Source of the DNA: JAPOXR01 sp963664715 | Lineage (GTDB): Bacteria > Pseudomonadota > Alphaproteobacteria > Rhodobacterales > Rhodobacteraceae | Direction of reading: 5' to 3' | DNA: 64,000 bases | NCBI GenBank assembly: GCA_963664715.2 | Contig: CAXXUY010000001.1 | Coordinates: 310,001-374,000 of the forward strand | In this document: positions 26,988 to 35,738 of the stretch, one piece after another | Numbering within the stretch: position 1 is the first letter of the stretch | Layout of the letters: every line of letters begins with the position of its first letter | Notes under the pieces: model-generated | Told to the model about the DNA's origin: nothing | Database searches by the model: none | The model's input: only the letters and a program-made list of their open reading frames with translations | Made by a program: the position numbers and the translations under genes

Positions 26988-27121
26988 ACGGTTCGGTGCA
27001 GCTCCTCTACAAGACAGACCTTTCCGCCGAGGAATTTGTTCGCACGCAGGCTTGGCATGATGCAAAGCTTTCGTGCTGTCCGATGCATCCTGACGGAGGT
27101 TGCCGGTTTGCCCGGCACTGA
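26910..27121 (+). pseudogene. Relic of an unknown ORF with a Cys-rich motif
   Basis: The plus frame reads GFRLTRKEWPARIAVRRAV, VQLLYKTDLSAEEFV and then CCPMHPDGGCRFARH before a stop. A CPxHPxGGC motif like this resembles a zinc-binding segment. A related but diverged version (QLRFQTDMTAEESV) is found at 29320-29476. The ORF is cut off after FARH. I do not recognise the parent gene. Confidence 0.35.
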
Positions 27122-27255
27122 CACCCACTTATCCTCCCCCATCGCGGCAAGCCTCTTTCAGGCAGTCAGACGCTACCGAAGACCAAACGTCCCCAACGCA
27201 TACAACCCTGAGTGTAGCCTATCTGTTAAACCTGCAGAAGTTCTCGTCACGCCTC

Positions 27256-28119
27256 TCACCATGTAATGCCGAACCTTTCTTTCATGGCCGGCGTCCTCGC
27301 CCAGGGATCACCGGGCAGCCGATCGACAAGGTCCGCGAACACACGGCGGAACGCCTCTTCTGTCGACTCTTGCGTCCATGCTTCCACTTGGGCCGCTGGC
27401 AGCAGAGGCCGCATGTCGAGCAGAAAGCGTGGGTTGGCCAGCTTGGCGAACATCCGCTCCTGCGCCTGTGCGCGCGAGATGGCCTGGCCGGAAATGCCGA
27501 GATAAAGCCCCAGCATCTCCACGATACGGTCGAACTTGAGCCCCTCGAAGACGTCGAGCGCATGCGCAAGGTCGTAAAGATCGCGCCCCTTGTCGCGCTG
27601 CAGCAGCGCGCGCAGCTTGGTCGCCAGCATTTCCTCCCGGGAAAATGTTGGAATCGCCGCCTCGCCGGAGAACCATGGATTCACGATCTCGAGCGGCAAG
27701 GCTGTCGGCGCATCGAATGCCTCGATCTCGCGCGTGTTGATCTCGGTCTTAAGCCGGATCGGCACGCCACTGCCGTCCTCGGCCTCGACTCGAAAGCGGA
27801 ACTTCGGCGCAACCCGACTCTGGTCGAATTGCGCGCGCCCGAGCCACGGTTCCAGAACGACGCGCAACTGATCGAGAATCGAACCGATCGGGCCAGCCGA
27901 CGTGCGAACCAGGTCGATGTCCTCCGAGTAACGCAGCGGTTCTGGGAAGTGCAGCTTGTTGAGCGCCGTGCCGCCGCGAAACCGCAACGCGTCGCGTAAC
28001 ATGTCGTCCGAGAAGATCTCGACAAGCGCGCGGCTGATGATCAGGTCCTGCTCGACCTGCCGCTGATCCGCCCAGGGGACGACATTGCCCCAGGCGACGA
28101 TGTTCTGCGCCGGAATCAT
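27256..28119 (-). CDS. AbiEii/AbiGii-type nucleotidyltransferase toxin (type IV toxin-antitoxin)
   Basis: 287 residues. The nucleotidyltransferase core shows FRGGTALNKLHF (residues 47-58) and RYSEDIDLV (63-71) with the two metal-binding Asp residues, followed by the helical MLATKLRALLQRDKGRDLYDL region that is typical of AbiEii. Proteins of this family modify tRNA or other targets and slow growth or abort phage infection. The start overlaps the AbiEi-type antitoxin gene by four bases, the usual abiE order. The pair sits between two direct repeats. The length is at the usual size, so it looks intact. Confidence 0.85.
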   Translation of the reverse strand: MIPAQNIVAWGNVVPWADQRQVEQDLIISRALVEIFSDDMLRDALRFRGGTALNKLHFPEPLRYSEDIDLVRTSAGPIGSILDQLRVVLEPWLGRAQFDQSRVAPKFRFRVEAEDGSGVPIRLKTEINTREIEAFDAPTALPLEIVNPWFSGEAAIPTFSREEMLATKLRALLQRDKGRDLYDLAHALDVFEGLKFDRIVEMLGLYLGISGQAISRAQAQERMFAKLANPRFLLDMRPLLPAAQVEAWTQESTEEAFRRVFADLVDRLPGDPWARTPAMKERFGITW

Positions 28120-28943
28120 TCGTCGACCTCCGGTGCGCGCCGCACGACCACCCGCCAGCGGGCATCGCGTTCCTGGGGCTCGGGTGCAAAATCCGGGTCC
28201 CGGGCTTCCTGGCGATCGAGCTCGGTCCAGGACGCCATTCCCCGCTTTTGCAGCGCGCTCAGCATGGGGCCGGTCAGAGCCTCATGCCCGAGACGATCCA
28301 ACAGGTGCCCGAGGCGTTGAACGACCGGTCGCTCCACCGTGACGGACAGGGCGGCGAGCTGGTCGGCATCGATCTTCTGGCCAAGGTCGGAGAGCACCGT
28401 GGCGACGTTGTCGATCCCAGCGGACGCCTGCGGATAGCGCAGCAGATCGAGAGCGGTGAGTGCGGCCGACGAGATCTTCATCGTGCCGGTATCGGTCTTG
28501 CGGTCCTCGATCCTCGCCGCGACTGCCTCCATATCCTTGCGGAAGTAAAAGACGATCAGGTTGCGGCCGGCGCGGATCTTCGGAAGGCGCTTGGCGGAGA
28601 CGACCTGAAACTCCATGACAGCCTGATGCGTCGCCCCATGCAGCTCCGCGGCTTTGAGGAGCCCGACATAGTACGCTTGGCCCTCGTAGCGCATGAGCCC
28701 ATCAATGTACCAGGCCGGTGGCGGCGCGCCCCACGACGCAAATTGCGGGGGAACGACGACGTAGAAGCCCTGCCGCGGGCTCAGTAGAGCCTTGCGGCGC
28801 TGCAGCCGCTCGGCGGAGTCCAGAAACGCGCCGCGCCCGATGCCCAAAGACTGCTCAGCCTCCTCGGCCGTGAAGATCGTCCGGCCTATCGAGAGAAGGC
28901 TGCTGACATAGCTTGACAGAGCTGAGCGCCGATCGTGAACCAT
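28116..28943 (-). CDS. AbiEi-type antitoxin/transcriptional regulator
   Basis: 275 residues. An N-terminal winged helix-turn-helix (residues about 16-62, TIFTAEEAEQSLGIGRGAF) is followed by the AbiEi domain (PPAWYIDGLMRYEGQAYYVG, LKAAELHGATHQAVMEFQV, ALTALDLLRYPQASAGIDNV). In studied AbiE systems this protein represses its own operon through inverted repeats and counteracts the toxin. A perfect inverted repeat lies eight bases before its start codon, which fits autoregulation. It is coupled to the toxin gene by ATGA. Confidence 0.82.
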   Translation of the reverse strand: MVHDRRSALSSYVSSLLSIGRTIFTAEEAEQSLGIGRGAFLDSAERLQRRKALLSPRQGFYVVVPPQFASWGAPPPAWYIDGLMRYEGQAYYVGLLKAAELHGATHQAVMEFQVVSAKRLPKIRAGRNLIVFYFRKDMEAVAARIEDRKTDTGTMKISSAALTALDLLRYPQASAGIDNVATVLSDLGQKIDADQLAALSVTVERPVVQRLGHLLDRLGHEALTGPMLSALQKRGMASWTELDRQEARDPDFAPEPQERDARWRVVVRRAPEVDE

Positions 28944-28951
28944 GCTTCGTT

Positions 28952-28970
28952 ATCCGCTTTTAGAGCGGAT
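28952..28970 (-). promoter_or_regulatory. Inverted repeat upstream of the AbiE-type operon
   Basis: ATCCGCT / AGCGGAT is a perfect 7-bp inverted repeat with a 5-bp spacer, directly upstream of the antitoxin start. A degenerate second copy (TCCGCACTAAACACGGA) follows at about 29013. The pair is the expected arrangement for AbiEi autorepression. Confidence 0.55.
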
Positions 28971-29319
28971 TGTTCAACATGATTTTGGCGCTTGGTTGAA
29001 TCCAAGCCCAAATATCCGCACTAAACACGGAAATTCAAACATGATTTGTAAACCCGCAATCTAAGCAGGGTCAACGACAGCACCCCTTCCCCCGGGGTGT
29101 CCCCTTCGGGCCGGGCTATCGGCGAAGCGGAAGCCCCTGACGGGTGTAGGGTCCCGGACTATTCCGTCATGAACCGGGCGGTTTTTCCCACTTTCCCCGC
29201 GCGTGCTGTTTCTGTTTGATCGGGTACAGTCCGGGACAGCGCTTCTTTCCCAAGCAGGGATTTTCAAGTCGCTTCCCCGTCCAGTCAGACTTTGACAAGA
29301 AGCTTTTCGGCGGCGTCCG

Positions 29320-29476
29320 GATGCTTGCGATTTCCTACCGGTTCGACTGGCTGGCTGCACGCCGCCGATAGCCTGAGACAGAAGAGGGTGGCCCGCGCGA
29401 ATTTGCCTTCGCCGGGCCATGGGCGGCCAGTACAACTACGTTTCCAGACCGACATGACCGCCGAGGAGTCTGTTAG
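29320..29476 (+). other. Diverged third copy of the repeat-associated ORF relic
   Basis: The sequence resembles 26927-27048 (for example TGGCCCGCGCG, GCCGGGCC, GACCGCCGAGGA) at moderate identity and ends exactly where repeat copy 2 begins. It suggests that the flanking repeats derive from one ancestral unit that was duplicated more than once. The rest of 28971-29319 shows no further gene. Confidence 0.4.
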
Positions 29477-29738
29477 TGTTGTTTCCCGGATTGAGTTGCC
29501 GCGCAGCGCGGTAGATTTCCCGGATTAGGCCGACGCCGATTTGCCTGGAAACCGGATTGGTCCGGGATGGCCGGGCTGTCTTCCTTCCCAGGCAGAGCAG
29601 TTTTCCAGCAGCAGGTTCAGGACTGTGTGCAGACCGCGGGGATTGTGATTGTCCTGATTGTGGCTCGTGTCTATTCGACCGGGTTCAGGTTGACGAGGAA
29701 AGAATGGCCCGCGCGGATAGCAGTCCGCCGGGCCGTGG
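29477..29738. repeat. 262-bp direct repeat, copy 2
   Basis: Partner of 26726-26987 in the same orientation, offset by 2751 bases without gaps. Beyond 29738 the two sequences diverge immediately. Confidence 0.85.
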
Positions 29739-29927
29739 TGGGGGCACGTTGGGAAATCCAACGGGTGGCTAGGTGATTCAGGCAGACTCTTCGGTAAGCG
29801 GATTAGTAATGCGGTGTGACCGAAGCCGCGCGTCCCGGCTCGGGGTGTATCGCGTGCGCGACATGATGGAGGACAGCTTAGCGATAATGTATAGTCCAGT
29901 TAATACAATGTGTTATGTCGCTTTATA

Positions 29928-31802
29928 GTAATAGGGGCAACTTGCCGGGAATTTGATTTTCCTTGAGTTGTTGTTCTGCACTGGCGGCGCGGGGTTCTGA
30001 TCCGGAATCTTCGACTGTCCCCCTGTCTTCCGGCATAGTCTGATCCGGGGCATTCAGGGGATTCCACTGCGAATCGTCCTGTGATTCAATGGGGTATGGG
30101 TGATTCGCAGACAGATCGCCAAGCCGATGCCAGCCATGCGGCGCTGATGGCGGAACTCTCGTCCCTTCGGGATTTGCTTGCAAAGAGGGACAACCGGCTT
30201 GCCGAACAGGATGAACGGCTTGCGGAGTTGACCGGGTTGATCCGGGACCTGCGGGACGAGATCAGGTTGCTCAAGAACCTGCCGCGGCGTCCGGAACTGA
30301 AGCCGAGCGGTCTGGCCGCATCCGGCGCCTCCGGAGCCGGCCGGTCGAAGACGCAGGGCAAGGGCCGAAAGAAGGGCCGGGGCCCGCGGCGCCGGAACCC
30401 GAACCTGCACCGGCGCGACGAGAGGGTTGCCCTCGAGGATGTGCCCGAGGGTGCGGAACGCAGGGGCTACCAGGCGCACACTGTCCGCGACATCGTGTTC
30501 CACGCCGAGGAGGTCACCTGGCGGCGGGAGGTGTGGCGGTTTCCGGACGGCAGCCGCCATGTGGCGCCGCTTGCGCCGGGTGTGGCGGCGGGACGCAGCC
30601 AGTATGGTCCCGGCGTCAAGGCGCTGGTGATCATGCTGTATCACCAGTGCCAGTCGACGGTGCAGCGCATCGCGGCATTGCTGAACGGATTGGGCCTTGA
30701 GATATCCGCTCGCCAGGTGGGGCGGTTCCTGAACGGGGACACGAGGGTCATCGTCGAGGAGCAGCAGGAGGTGCTGAGGGCAGGCATGGAGAATGCGGCA
30801 TGGATCAATGTCGACGATACCGGCGCCCGGCACAGGGCGGCAAACGGCTATTGCACGGTGATCGGCAACGATGTCTTCACCCATTTCAGGTCGACCGGCT
30901 CGAAGAGCCGCCTCAACTTTCTCGAATGTCTCTGTGCCGGTGACGTGGCCTACAGCGTCAATGATGCCGGGCTCGAATACATGCGGCGCATGAAGCTGAC
31001 AGGAAAGGCGGTCCGGCGTCTCGCCGCGGACCGGCAGCGGCGCTTTGCCGATGCCGATGAATGGCGGACCCATCTGGCCGCACTCGGCATTGACCGCATG
31101 AAGGTGTTTCCGGACCCGGTGAAGATCGCCACCGAGGGTGCGCTCTGGGGCAGCATCTGCGATGCCGGTCGCATTGCCGGAACCGTGATCCTGAGCGACG
31201 ATGCCGGCCAGTTCAATGTCGGCGATGCCCACTCTCTCTGCTGGGTTCACGCCGAGCGACTGGTTCGCAAGCAAGGGGGCAGTTCCGAATTCCAGCGCAT
31301 GCGTGTGGATGCGGTGCTGGATGATGTCTGGGGCTATTACCGGGAACTGTCTGCCTACAGGAAGACCCCCTGCAATACACGGGCCCAGGCACTGTCGTTG
31401 CGCTTCGACGAGATCTTCGGACGGCGGACCGGCCATGCCAGCCTCGACAACCTGCTGCGGCGGCTGAGGGCGAACAAGGATGAGCTCTTGCGGGTGCTCG
31501 AGTATCCGGCCACGCCGCTGAATTCGAACCTGGCCGAAAATGACATCCGGGCCCATGTCACCCGGCGGAAGATCTCGTTCGGATCCCGGAGCGAGAGCGG
31601 GCGTGCGGCCCGGGATGCCTGTCTCGGGGCATTGAAGACCTGCAACAAGCTCGGCGTGCCGTTCTGGGACTATCTGTGCAACCGCCTTGGCGTTGCCGGT
31701 GCCGCCGAAGTGCCAAGGCTTGCCGAGATCATCACACGCCGCGCCACAGCCTGACGCATCCTCTCATACGAAACGCAATTCCCGGAAAGTTGCCCCTATT
31801 AC
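29928..31802 (+). mobile_element. Complete IS66-family insertion sequence
   Basis: An 1875-bp element with terminal inverted repeats of 26 bp that differ at one position (29928-29953 and 31777-31802, starting GTAATAGGGGCAAC). It is flanked by the 8-bp target duplication GCTTTATA (29920-29927 and 31803-31810). GTAA ends and 8-bp duplications are typical of IS66. It carries a single transposase gene without the small tnpA and tnpB genes of classical IS66. Intact ends and duplication indicate a recent insertion, here into the region just upstream of a PIN-domain gene. Confidence 0.93.
30081..31754 (+). CDS. IS66-family transposase (TnpC type)
   Basis: 557 residues from GTG 30081 (ATG 30096 is equally possible). 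It has an N-terminal coiled coil (residues about 35-68), a basic linker (KTQGKGRKKGRGPRRR), then the DDE catalytic domain. Visible catalytic-region motifs are WINVDDTGARH, ILSDDAGQFN with CWVHAERL, and SNLAENDIRAHVTRRKISFG, which contains the final Glu. The frame is full length. It is the only gene in the element, so it belongs to the single-ORF type of IS66-like elements. Confidence 0.9.
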   Translation: MIQWGMGDSQTDRQADASHAALMAELSSLRDLLAKRDNRLAEQDERLAELTGLIRDLRDEIRLLKNLPRRPELKPSGLAASGASGAGRSKTQGKGRKKGRGPRRRNPNLHRRDERVALEDVPEGAERRGYQAHTVRDIVFHAEEVTWRREVWRFPDGSRHVAPLAPGVAAGRSQYGPGVKALVIMLYHQCQSTVQRIAALLNGLGLEISARQVGRFLNGDTRVIVEEQQEVLRAGMENAAWINVDDTGARHRAANGYCTVIGNDVFTHFRSTGSKSRLNFLECLCAGDVAYSVNDAGLEYMRRMKLTGKAVRRLAADRQRRFADADEWRTHLAALGIDRMKVFPDPVKIATEGALWGSICDAGRIAGTVILSDDAGQFNVGDAHSLCWVHAERLVRKQGGSSEFQRMRVDAVLDDVWGYYRELSAYRKTPCNTRAQALSLRFDEIFGRRTGHASLDNLLRRLRANKDELLRVLEYPATPLNSNLAENDIRAHVTRRKISFGSRSESGRAARDACLGALKTCNKLGVPFWDYLCNRLGVAGAAEVPRLAEIITRRATA

Positions 31803-31841
31803 GCTTTATAGCGGTTCTGGAATTGAGTGTAGAGCTATGCC

Positions 31842-32342
31842 TTGGACGATAAAATCGGGAAAGCCGGGCTGAGGGACAATTTTGATACCAATGTAATTTC
31901 GGCGTTGAGGCGGGCCGAACGCACGCCGAAGGTGGCAGCTTGGATGGCAGCGATAGCAGAGGGGAGTCTCTACATCAGCGTTATCACATTGGGTGAAATC
32001 GAGCGCGGCATCTGCTTGCAGGAGAAACACAATCCTGATTTCGCCGCCGATCGCAGAGCTTGGTTGGAACGAACCATCAAGGTATTTTCTGATCGTGTAC
32101 TGGCGTTCAAGGCAGAGGATGCACTGATCTGGGGAACTCTTGCCGCCCGATTTGGACAATCTGGTGCTGATCTCATGATCGAGGCTCAGGCGCTTTCCAG
32201 GGATGCAACAGTAGTGACGCGGAACAGGTCGGACTTTGCTCGGACAGGGGCACGCACTGTTGATCCGTTCTGGAGGCCGCCTTGGTTGTCAGTCTTGTTC
32301 AAGCCGTATATCGGGCCACGTAATCGCGTAGTCGATCATTGA
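31842..32342 (+). CDS. PIN-domain ribonuclease, VapC-like toxin
   Basis: 166 residues. The PIN core is FDTNVISALRR, VITLGEIERG, the Asp in GADLMIEAQAL and VVTRNRSDF, giving the four acidic residues of a Mg-dependent RNase active site. VapC toxins cleave tRNA or rRNA and are paired with an antitoxin upstream. Here the IS66 element sits directly upstream, and only an 11-codon ORF (MPWTIKSGKPG) remains before the gene, so the antitoxin is missing or displaced. The start is uncertain: TTG 31842 gives an unusual N-terminus (LRDNFDTN where LLDTN is usual). The gene may be silent or decaying. Confidence 0.7.
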   Translation: MDDKIGKAGLRDNFDTNVISALRRAERTPKVAAWMAAIAEGSLYISVITLGEIERGICLQEKHNPDFAADRRAWLERTIKVFSDRVLAFKAEDALIWGTLAARFGQSGADLMIEAQALSRDATVVTRNRSDFARTGARTVDPFWRPPWLSVLFKPYIGPRNRVVDH

Positions 32343-32658
32343 AACAACGAACTGGATACATGCCGCGGCAGGTTCAATTCTGGAACAGTGCTGACGGTTT
32401 CAGCACTCTGGAGTCCTTACATGTTGCAAGTGCAAATCCTGCTTGGCATCATTGTAGAGTGTGTTCCGGTTGTGCGTTCTACCACTTGGGAATTGGCGAA
32501 CTCGAGCCAAGGTTCCTTGCCGCCAGAGTCCGGGAACGCACTTCCCTGTGCGGGCGAAGCTTCTTTCCAACTGCCTTGATCACGCCGACTGGAATACCCA
32601 TCCTCTTTCAAGACATTCTGAACTCTGTCGTGATACTACGACACCGAAAGGACTGAAT
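32343..32658. other. Intergenic stretch with one hairpin
   Basis: AGTGCTGA (32387-32394) pairs with TCAGCACT (32400-32407) in a perfect 8-bp stem; no T-run follows. Nothing else is supported. Confidence 0.35.
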
Positions 32659-33429
32659 ATGCCTGCCGATTCAAGGTCAAATAGCCTCGCCGTGCTGATT
32701 GACGCCGACAACACGAGTCAGCGTTATGCCCAGGCGATTTTCGATGAAATCGTCACTCTGGGCGAGGCCAATGTCAGGCGAATATACGGCGACTTTTCGG
32801 AGAGCCGGCTGCACGGTTGGGACAATGCGATCCAGTCACTGGCGATCCTGCAGCACCAGCAGCGCAGCAATTCGAGGGGCAAGAACGCTTCGGATATAGC
32901 CCTGGTCATCGATGCTATGGATCTCATGCACAAAGGCAGGCTTGACGGCTTTTGCCTCGTCAGTTCGGACAGTGATTTTACGCGCCTGGCACAGAGGCTG
33001 CGTGAGGAAGGCATGGAAGTCTACGGATTTGGCGAAAAGAAGACGCCCGAAGCATTTCGCAACGCCTGCAACAGGTTCATATATGTCGAGAACCTGATTG
33101 AGGCCGAACCGGAGGTAAAGGAAGACGCCGCTGGTTCGGGCAAGGCTGCGGTCGCAAAGAAGGATTCGCCGAGCAAGGCACGCAAGTTCATTTCCAGTGC
33201 GATTGGGCAGCCGGATGATGAAGGCTGGGTTCATCTCGCGCTGGTTGGAACTCGCATCCAGGCAGCGCGGCCTGACTTCGATCCACGTAGTTTCGGTTGT
33301 GCAAACCTGAGCGCACTGGTCGAGAAATCCGGGGGATTCGATATACGCAAGGAGAGTGGCGTCGTTTATGTTCGTCGCAGGTTTGCAACCCGCAAGGGCT
33401 CCGGCGCCGGCAAGAAAGCAGCCGCGTAA
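32659..33429 (+). CDS. NYN-domain nuclease-like protein with a C-terminal OST-HTH/LOTUS domain
   Basis: 256 residues; ATG 32659 follows AAGGA. Residues 8-150 form a NYN (PIN-like) domain with the acidic motifs VLIDADN, DIALVIDAMDL and LVSSDSDFTRL, as in the MARF1/limkain and LabA-like families. Residues about 190-236 (VHLALVGTRIQAARPDFDPR, then LSALVEKSG) form an OST-HTH/LOTUS winged helix, a likely RNA-binding module. A Lys/Ala-rich linker joins them and the C-terminus is basic. The expected role is RNA cleavage or RNA-based regulation. There are no close operon partners. Confidence 0.85.
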   Translation: MPADSRSNSLAVLIDADNTSQRYAQAIFDEIVTLGEANVRRIYGDFSESRLHGWDNAIQSLAILQHQQRSNSRGKNASDIALVIDAMDLMHKGRLDGFCLVSSDSDFTRLAQRLREEGMEVYGFGEKKTPEAFRNACNRFIYVENLIEAEPEVKEDAAGSGKAAVAKKDSPSKARKFISSAIGQPDDEGWVHLALVGTRIQAARPDFDPRSFGCANLSALVEKSGGFDIRKESGVVYVRRRFATRKGSGAGKKAAA

Positions 33430-34572
33430 TCCCGGAAGCGCTACCACTCCACGGGAAGACTTGCCTGCTGGCAGAATTCGGTTTCCGGAATTGGGAACCG
33501 AGACGGAGTAGCTGAAATTGCGTGCTTCCAGGGCGTCGAAGGTGGCGAATTCCGAACTCCGCACGAGGAGCATGATCGGAAGAGGCAAACCCTGTGACGG
33601 TGAAGTCACTGCTGCACTCAACAGAGATGGAAGTTCCGGGCATTGGGCCGAGGATACGAGGTCCGAACGGACAATTCGGCTCCTTCTTGCGCTTGCAGGA
33701 AGGCAGGAAGTCGCTGAGTTCAACGCAATTGGAAAACGAAAACAGCCGGATTTCGTCAGTTGCCCTTGTGCGTTCGCGCCCGAAATCCAGAGCAATGTTG
33801 AAACTCATCCGGGCATACCCCATTGAATGAAACAGTTGTCATCGTTCTGCAGAAACGGAACTTGCGAGGTGTAGATTCCAAAGCAGGTCTTCGCGACAAA
33901 CCGCCATATATCTAGCCTAACTGTGACCCAAATACCGCAGATGTTGTGCTTTTTGTCACTATAGGAGCCAAATGGGACTCGGAGAGGAATAACTGCTTGC
34001 CCTTCCCTTGCATGTCTGATTCACGTGCAGAGAGAAGAATTGCCAGAAGTGATATGAGCAGTTTCTTTTGGTCAATTGAGAGGCGAGCAGGTCTCCTTGA
34101 ATCCCAGGGTCCCAAGATGAGCGGACTCCTGTCTGGCTTTGGTTCCGGTCATGAGAATTGGACCATTGCCAACAATCACAGCAGGCGGGCCATGGTGACA
34201 TCAGTTTTCGGGGAAAGGTCTTCCAAACGCGAACAATTGCCGACTGGATTAATGCTTCCAGCAGAATCCCGGCTCCGAAATATTCATTGGCAAAACAGCG
34301 TCGAACGACGCCGTTGGGCCGGAAGTGTATTTCTCAGCACCAATCCGAAGCCCGGATTGGACAGTGCCGGATGTCGTCTCGGCCAGAGGACATTGGGCGG
34401 GCAAATGGGCATTGGACAACTGGCCGTGCCAGCCCTGCGTTTTGCGAGAATGAAAACGCCCACAGGATGGGCCGGCAACAGGAGCAATGACTTTTGTTTG
34501 TGCCGTGAGGCTTCCAAACATCGTGATCAATTTGTTGAACCTGTTTTCACGGCAAAGCCCCTGGTGTCGCGC
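33430..34572. other. Long intergenic stretch
   Basis: Over 1.1 kb without a supportable gene. A plus-strand frame is open from 33946 to the beta-barrel gene, but its translation is rich in Arg, Ser and Cys without domain or leader character, so I treat it as chance. The composition is slightly AT-richer than the neighbours. Confidence 0.35.
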
Positions 34573-35367
34573 GTGATCGAACTGGTCGGAGGATTCAGAA
34601 ACAGCTTGGCTGCGGGACTTGCAGTGGCCGCCCTGGTAGTGGGCAATGGCCCCAGTGCTGCAGATTCAGGCCAATATTACGTGCGAACTGGGTTGGGAAT
34701 TGATGATCCGCGCTCAGCAAGGTTCGCGGATGCTGATGACTGCCATAGCGCAAGGCATTACTACGGTTGCGACCACGGGGTTCCCTATCACTCGATAGGT
34801 GAATTCGGCCCACTTGTGGTTCTGGAACTCGGGGTGGGATACGATGCAAATTCACCTGCGCGTTTCGAGTTCCTCGTCGAGTACAGGCCACATGTCACAT
34901 TTTCGGGCGAAGCGAACTTTCTTGCCTCCGGTCGGGAACAATCAGCGAATGTGACACTGTCTTCGGCTTCTGCGATGGCAGCCGCCTTCGTTGATCTTGA
35001 CAAGGGTTGGTTCCCGATTGCGGGTCACTATCAACCATTCATCGGGGTGGGGTTCGGTGCCGTACGAAACAAGGTCAGTTCCAAGACAACAACATTTCCG
35101 GCAACAATCACAACTTTGCCGGGGGCAAGCCACGTAGACAAGGCCTGGATGGTTACAGCGGGATACTCGATCCCACACAACGACCGGGTGACGTTTGAAG
35201 CTGCATGGCGCTACACCGACCTTGGCGAGGTTCGAACCGGAACTGATGAAGGCCAAGTTGTCTGGAAAGATGGCAGCCGGCCGCCAAGACCGTTGACTAC
35301 TCTTGGACAGACTTGGGCAAGATTGAAAGGACACGGCATCCGGCTATCGCTGCGCCACTCCTTCTGA
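34573..35367 (+). CDS. Outer-membrane beta-barrel protein (opacity/OmpA-like barrel type)
   Basis: 264 residues from GTG 34573, with GTG 34564 as an alternative. A signal peptide (LAAGLAVAALVVGNGPSAA) leads into alternating strands such as GQYYVRTGLGI, RFEFLVEYRPHVTF, PFIGVGFGAVRNKV, MVTAGYSIPHNDRVTFEAAW and a C-terminal GIRLSLRHSF ending in Phe. The terminal aromatic residue is the BAM recognition feature of outer-membrane proteins. No ribosome-binding site is obvious. No specific ligand can be inferred. Confidence 0.7.
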   Translation: MIELVGGFRNSLAAGLAVAALVVGNGPSAADSGQYYVRTGLGIDDPRSARFADADDCHSARHYYGCDHGVPYHSIGEFGPLVVLELGVGYDANSPARFEFLVEYRPHVTFSGEANFLASGREQSANVTLSSASAMAAAFVDLDKGWFPIAGHYQPFIGVGFGAVRNKVSSKTTTFPATITTLPGASHVDKAWMVTAGYSIPHNDRVTFEAAWRYTDLGEVRTGTDEGQVVWKDGSRPPRPLTTLGQTWARLKGHGIRLSLRHSF

Positions 35368-35607
35368 TGGTATCGGCGGCAATCGCTCTTCATATTTGGC
35401 CACCGGATAAACCTGGTCCCAGAATGTGCAAGTATCACTGACCACTTTCATTCCGCTTCGGCTAGAATTCCGGATTTCAACTATCCATTGCTCGGTCTGT
35501 GCACCCGTCAGCGTGGGCTCTTGGTACGGTTGCTGGATTGGGCAGATGACCGGCAATTGCAATTGTTGCCCTGACCCCCAGAATGCTCCCCGCGCAGGGT
35601 TGTCCAC
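35344..35607 (-). CDS. Possible small protein, weak support
   Basis: An 87-residue frame from GTG with balanced amino-acid use (GSGQQLQLPVICPIQQPYQ, EQWIVEIRNSSRSG). It overlaps the end of the beta-barrel gene by 24 bases and lacks a clear ribosome-binding site or known motif. The remaining 35608-35738 should contain the promoter of the downstream ligase/transport operon. I list it only as a possibility. Confidence 0.25.
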   Translation of the reverse strand: MDNPARGAFWGSGQQLQLPVICPIQQPYQEPTLTGAQTEQWIVEIRNSSRSGMKVVSDTCTFWDQVYPVAKYEERLPPIPSEGVAQR

Positions 35608-35738
35608 GGCAGGCTGATTATATCCCGTGTTGCATCGCGTACCGAGTCAACTAGAGTCGCATTCTAGTACAGCGCAAGGATTGCAACTCCTGGCGATCGG
35701 CGAACCAGGGGACGGGAATCAGGACCGGTCATCGGATC

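Noticed and set aside
26726..29738. The two 262-bp repeats as ends of a composite transposon
   Set aside because: No transposase, terminal inverted repeats or target duplication can be seen in or around either copy, so only direct repeats are claimed.
30054..31556. A 500-codon minus-strand frame opposite the IS66 transposase
   Set aside because: Antisense shadow of the transposase; no ribosome-binding site or domain.
32387..32407. Stem-loop after the PIN gene as a tRNA-like or regulatory RNA
   Set aside because: Only a single 8-bp hairpin without a further conserved structure or T-run; insufficient for an RNA gene call.
33946..34572. A 209-codon open extension upstream of the beta-barrel protein
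   Set aside because: The translation lacks any leader, domain or balanced composition, and the signal peptide clearly begins near 34573. Chance openness is more likely.
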